NCBI RefSeq assembly: GCF_042850945.1
Contig: NZ_AP031496.1
Location: 2,232,001 to 2,296,000 of the forward strand
Direction: 5' to 3'
DNA length: 64,000 nucleotides
Source of the DNA: Halioxenophilus aromaticivorans
GTDB taxonomy: Bacteria; Pseudomonadota; Gammaproteobacteria; Pseudomonadales; Cellvibrionaceae
Below the pieces are notes generated by a model, which was not told the origin of the DNA, searched no databases, and worked only from the letters and a program-made list of their open reading frames with translations. Made by a program: the position numbers and the translations under genes. Below, piece after piece: positions 62,365 to 64,000 of the stretch (within the stretch, counting starts at the first letter, position 1; every line of letters begins with the position of its first letter).

Positions 62365-62392
62365 TTGCAAAAAAACACCAAAAGTGTATTAT
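62365..62392 (+). promoter_or_regulatory. tRNA-Pro promoter
   Basis: TTGCAA at 62365-62370, 16-base spacer, TATTAT at 62387-62392, then a CTCGCGCTC discriminator like that of the tRNA-Asn promoter. Begins four bases after the merR-like stop. Confidence 0.78.
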
Positions 62393-62449
62393 CTCGCGCT
62401 CGTTAAATCCCTTTGAAAACAATAGTTTAAGGGGAGATAGACGAAACTA

Positions 62450-62526
62450 CGGAGTGTAGCGCAGCCTGGTAGCGCACCACACTGGGGGTGTGGTGGTCGT
62501 CGGTTCAAATCCGGCCACTCCGACCA
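62450..62526 (+). tRNA. tRNA-Pro (anticodon GGG)
   Basis: Cloverleaf with acceptor CGGAGTG / CACTCCG, anticodon stem CCACA / TGTGG, loop CTGGGGG, anticodon GGG at 62484-62486, T-loop GGTTCAAATCC, discriminator A and encoded CCA at 62524-62526. Confidence 0.96.
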
Positions 62527-62580
62527 TACAAACGACAAAGGGCCCGTCCGAAGGACGGGCCCTTTGTCGTTTGTATGGTC
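62522..62580 (+). terminator. 28-bp perfect hairpin including tRNA-Pro 3' end
   Basis: Left arm 62522-62549 and right arm 62553-62580 are exact reverse complements, loop GAA. The left arm starts within the tRNA (last acceptor base, discriminator and CCA). The inner part, AAAGGGCCCGTCC with its partner followed by TTTGTCGTTT, is a conventional strong terminator; the outer 13 pairs are extra. See findings. Confidence 0.9.
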
Positions 62581-62793
62581 TCAAATAGTTGAGTTGAGCC
62601 GCCAGTAACCGTCGGTTCGTAAAAACCAGGGCAGCATTTTTGGACAGCGCAACGCGCTGCCAGCAGGGCGAGGGCCAACAATGGGTTCCAGTCAAATCCG
62701 TCCCGAAGTTGTCCCCGCGTCTGTGAGTTTATATTGAAAAGGCCTAATGAGTAGGAGATGCGACCGACACCGCTTGACTCAGATAGCTATTTT
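62581..62793 (+). other. Intergenic region after tRNA-Pro, nothing recognised
   Basis: Just over 210 bases between the long hairpin and a small minus-strand gene. No tRNA, terminator with T-tract or coding frame of note. Confidence 0.4.
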
Positions 62794-63033
62794 TTAACTC
62801 AAAGCAACATCATCAGCGACAATCGGTCGGCTTTCGCGGGTTGCGCGCATCCATTTTTCGGGTTGATCAGGTCCAGCGATTTCTATGTGATCTTCATAAA
62901 CCGCTTTTATCTCAGCAACGAAAGGAAAGTCGCCCATAGCGGGCACGCGATAGCTGACAGTGTCGCCTACTTTGAATGTCTCCGGTGAGAAGTTGAATTC
63001 AAACGGGCAATTGCCATCACCAGAATTTTGCAT
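62794..63033 (-). CDS. Small protein of unknown function
   Basis: 79 residues, acidic, not recognised. FKVGDTVSYRVPAMGDFPFV suggests a small beta-barrel (SH3/KOW-like) domain; no signal peptide or membrane segment. Start ATG 63033 is preceded on the minus strand by AACATAGGTATGAAACA with a weak GGT site. Alone between the tRNA-Pro region and the AraC-type gene. Confidence 0.55.
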   Translation of the reverse strand: MQNSGDGNCPFEFNFSPETFKVGDTVSYRVPAMGDFPFVAEIKAVYEDHIEIAGPDQPEKWMRATRESRPIVADDVALS

Positions 63034-63348
63034 TGTTTCATACCTATGTTGGTCAGTTCTTATAGTGTACTGTCCAATTCGCTGTTGTAAACTTTTGTTT
63101 TATCAAATCGTGGATAGATCCAGTATAAAGCAGTTCACGAGCTCTGCTTAATCAAGCCAAATGTTTGCAGATTTGTGGGTGGTGTTAGTGACAGAGTGGG
63201 TGAATGTAGGGCTAATACTCTATAGTTGATAAGAAAATCTCAAATCACAGTTTCGGGGCTGGCCGGTATAGCGAACTTGTGTATCGTATAAAACCGGGGC
63301 ATTCATGTAGTGCTTTTTCCATATTTTTGCCTAATATCGTCGACGATT
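63034..63348 (-). other. Intergenic region, no gene seen
   Basis: 315 AT-rich bases between two minus-strand genes; may hold the promoter of the small protein. Nothing else recognised. Confidence 0.4.
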
Positions 63349-63993
63349 TTATTTTGTTTTCTGTAAATTAAGCGTTTTTTGAGATTGTTGTCGATATTTA
63401 AGTGGCGATAAACCAGTGTTTTTAGTGAAGTTTCGAGTTAGATGGCTTTGATGTGAAAAGCCGCAATCAATTGCGATAGATGCAATATCAATCATTGTGT
63501 TAGCCAGCAGATACTGTGCTTTTTGAATTCTTTTTAGTAATAAAAAGTTGTGGGGGGTCACGCCCATTTCGCTTTTAAATTTTTTAGCTAAAAGGGCTGG
63601 CGAGAGTCTTAGCTCCGCTGCAATGTCTTCTATATTTATTTTATTGCTAATGCCCAGCGTAAGGCGCTGTAAGGTGTATTTTACTGGGTGTGAATGTAGT
63701 TGAAGTTCGGCCAAGCCATCGTCCTTTTTGCCGAGGTAGTTCATTATATACAAGCCAGCTGCTTGTAGATGGGCGTCGACGTAGCTCTCTAGATTAGGGT
63801 CGCCAGATAATAAAACGTTGCTGATGTGATTCGCGTTTGTAAACAAGTAAGTGTTGTTAAATGATCCCACATACGCAGTGTTAGTTATTTTATCGCCAAT
63901 CTTCTGATAGATATGCTGTAATAAATTACATAAATCACTGTCGGCGAAAGTGATGGTTATCACGTCCATTTCCCCATTGACTCGCCAAGACAT
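63349..63993 (-). CDS. AraC-family transcriptional regulator, possibly cut by window end
   Basis: At least 214 residues. C-terminal DNA-binding domain with two helix-turn-helices: INIEDIAAELRLSPALLAKK and IDIASIAIDCGFSHQSHLTR, closing with FTKNTGLSPLKYRQ. The N-terminal part is an unassigned effector domain. The frame remains open past the ATG at 63993 to the window edge, and AraC proteins are usually about 250-300 long, so the true start may lie beyond. Target unknown. Confidence 0.85.
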   Translation of the reverse strand: MSWRVNGEMDVITITFADSDLCNLLQHIYQKIGDKITNTAYVGSFNNTYLFTNANHISNVLLSGDPNLESYVDAHLQAAGLYIMNYLGKKDDGLAELQLHSHPVKYTLQRLTLGISNKINIEDIAAELRLSPALLAKKFKSEMGVTPHNFLLLKRIQKAQYLLANTMIDIASIAIDCGFSHQSHLTRNFTKNTGLSPLKYRQQSQKTLNLQKTK

Positions 63994-64000
63994 CTCTTGT

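Noticed and set aside
62447..62695. 82-codon minus-strand open frame over tRNA-Pro
   Set aside because: It is the antisense of the tRNA (the familiar GFEPTTTTPPVWCATRLRYTP false protein) and has no ribosome site.
1..64000. CRISPR arrays, rRNA operons, prophage genes, integron sites
   Set aside because: Looked for and not found: no spaced direct repeats, no rRNA sequence, no phage structural genes, no attC-like structures.

Overview
The window comes from a marine-type gammaproteobacterium on or near the Pseudomonas/Cellvibrio branch. Evidence: a polar-flagellum chemotaxis operon with MotC/MotD and ParC/ParP partners, the gyrA-pheA-tyrA/aroA-cmk-rpsA-ihfB backbone with a TyrA-AroA fusion, the yciK-mupP-ubiG-mtaD block next to gyrA as in pseudomonads, and thrS-infC-rpmI-rplT-pheST-ihfA-merR. 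Genus cannot be fixed from sequence reading alone.

Layout. (1) 1-11106: 3' end of fliA, then cheY-cheZ-cheA-cheB-motC-motD-parC-parP-cheW-DUF2802, all on +, closed by a terminator at 11317. (2) 11370-14954, minus strand: yciK, mupP, ubiG, mtaD. (3) 15323-30968, plus strand: gyrA, pheA, cysC, the tyrA-aroA fusion, cysD, cysN, a ComEA-like protein, pyrF, cmk, lapB, tRNA-Asn, rpsA, ihfB. The sulfate-activation genes cysC and cysDN are interleaved with the aromatic amino-acid genes; serC and hisC, expected here in relatives, are absent. (4) 31012-54220: a surface-polysaccharide (O-antigen type) island, more AT-rich by eye than its flanks between about 35.7 and 52.3 kb. It holds a WbpM-type dehydratase, rmlB/rmlA, five glycosyltransferase genes, a methyltransferase, three sulfotransferases, a WcbI-family protein, a short Wzt/Wzm ABC exporter, a WbpL/WreU-type initiating transferase and a WbpV/WreQ-type reductase, plus a decayed IS66 element and an unrelated secreted protein. 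(5) 54390-62580, plus strand: tRNA-Val, thrS, infC, rpmI, rplT, pheS, pheT, ihfA, merR-like gene and tRNA-Pro, which runs into a very long perfect hairpin. (6) 62794-end, minus: a small unknown protein and an AraC-type regulator at the window edge.

How it fits together. WbpM plus the WreQ-like reductase can make UDP-D-QuiNAc (or a related 6-deoxy-HexNAc), which the WreU-like enzyme would load on undecaprenyl phosphate; RmlBA provide dTDP-4-keto-6-deoxyglucose; the glycosyltransferases build the chain; Wzm/Wzt export it. CysD/CysN/CysC make APS and PAPS, the donor the three sulfotransferases need, so the window reads as a sulfated O-polysaccharide pathway with its donor supply nearby.

Most notable observations: three sulfotransferases with PAPS genes on the same segment; repeated CheZ-tail-like acidic peptides in the CheA linker; a JUMPstart/ops-like leader before rmlBA; AUC start codons for infC and probably for the WreQ-like reductase; a 28-bp perfect inverted repeat that includes the tRNA-Pro CCA end; two short ORFs with ideal Shine-Dalgarno sites in the island.
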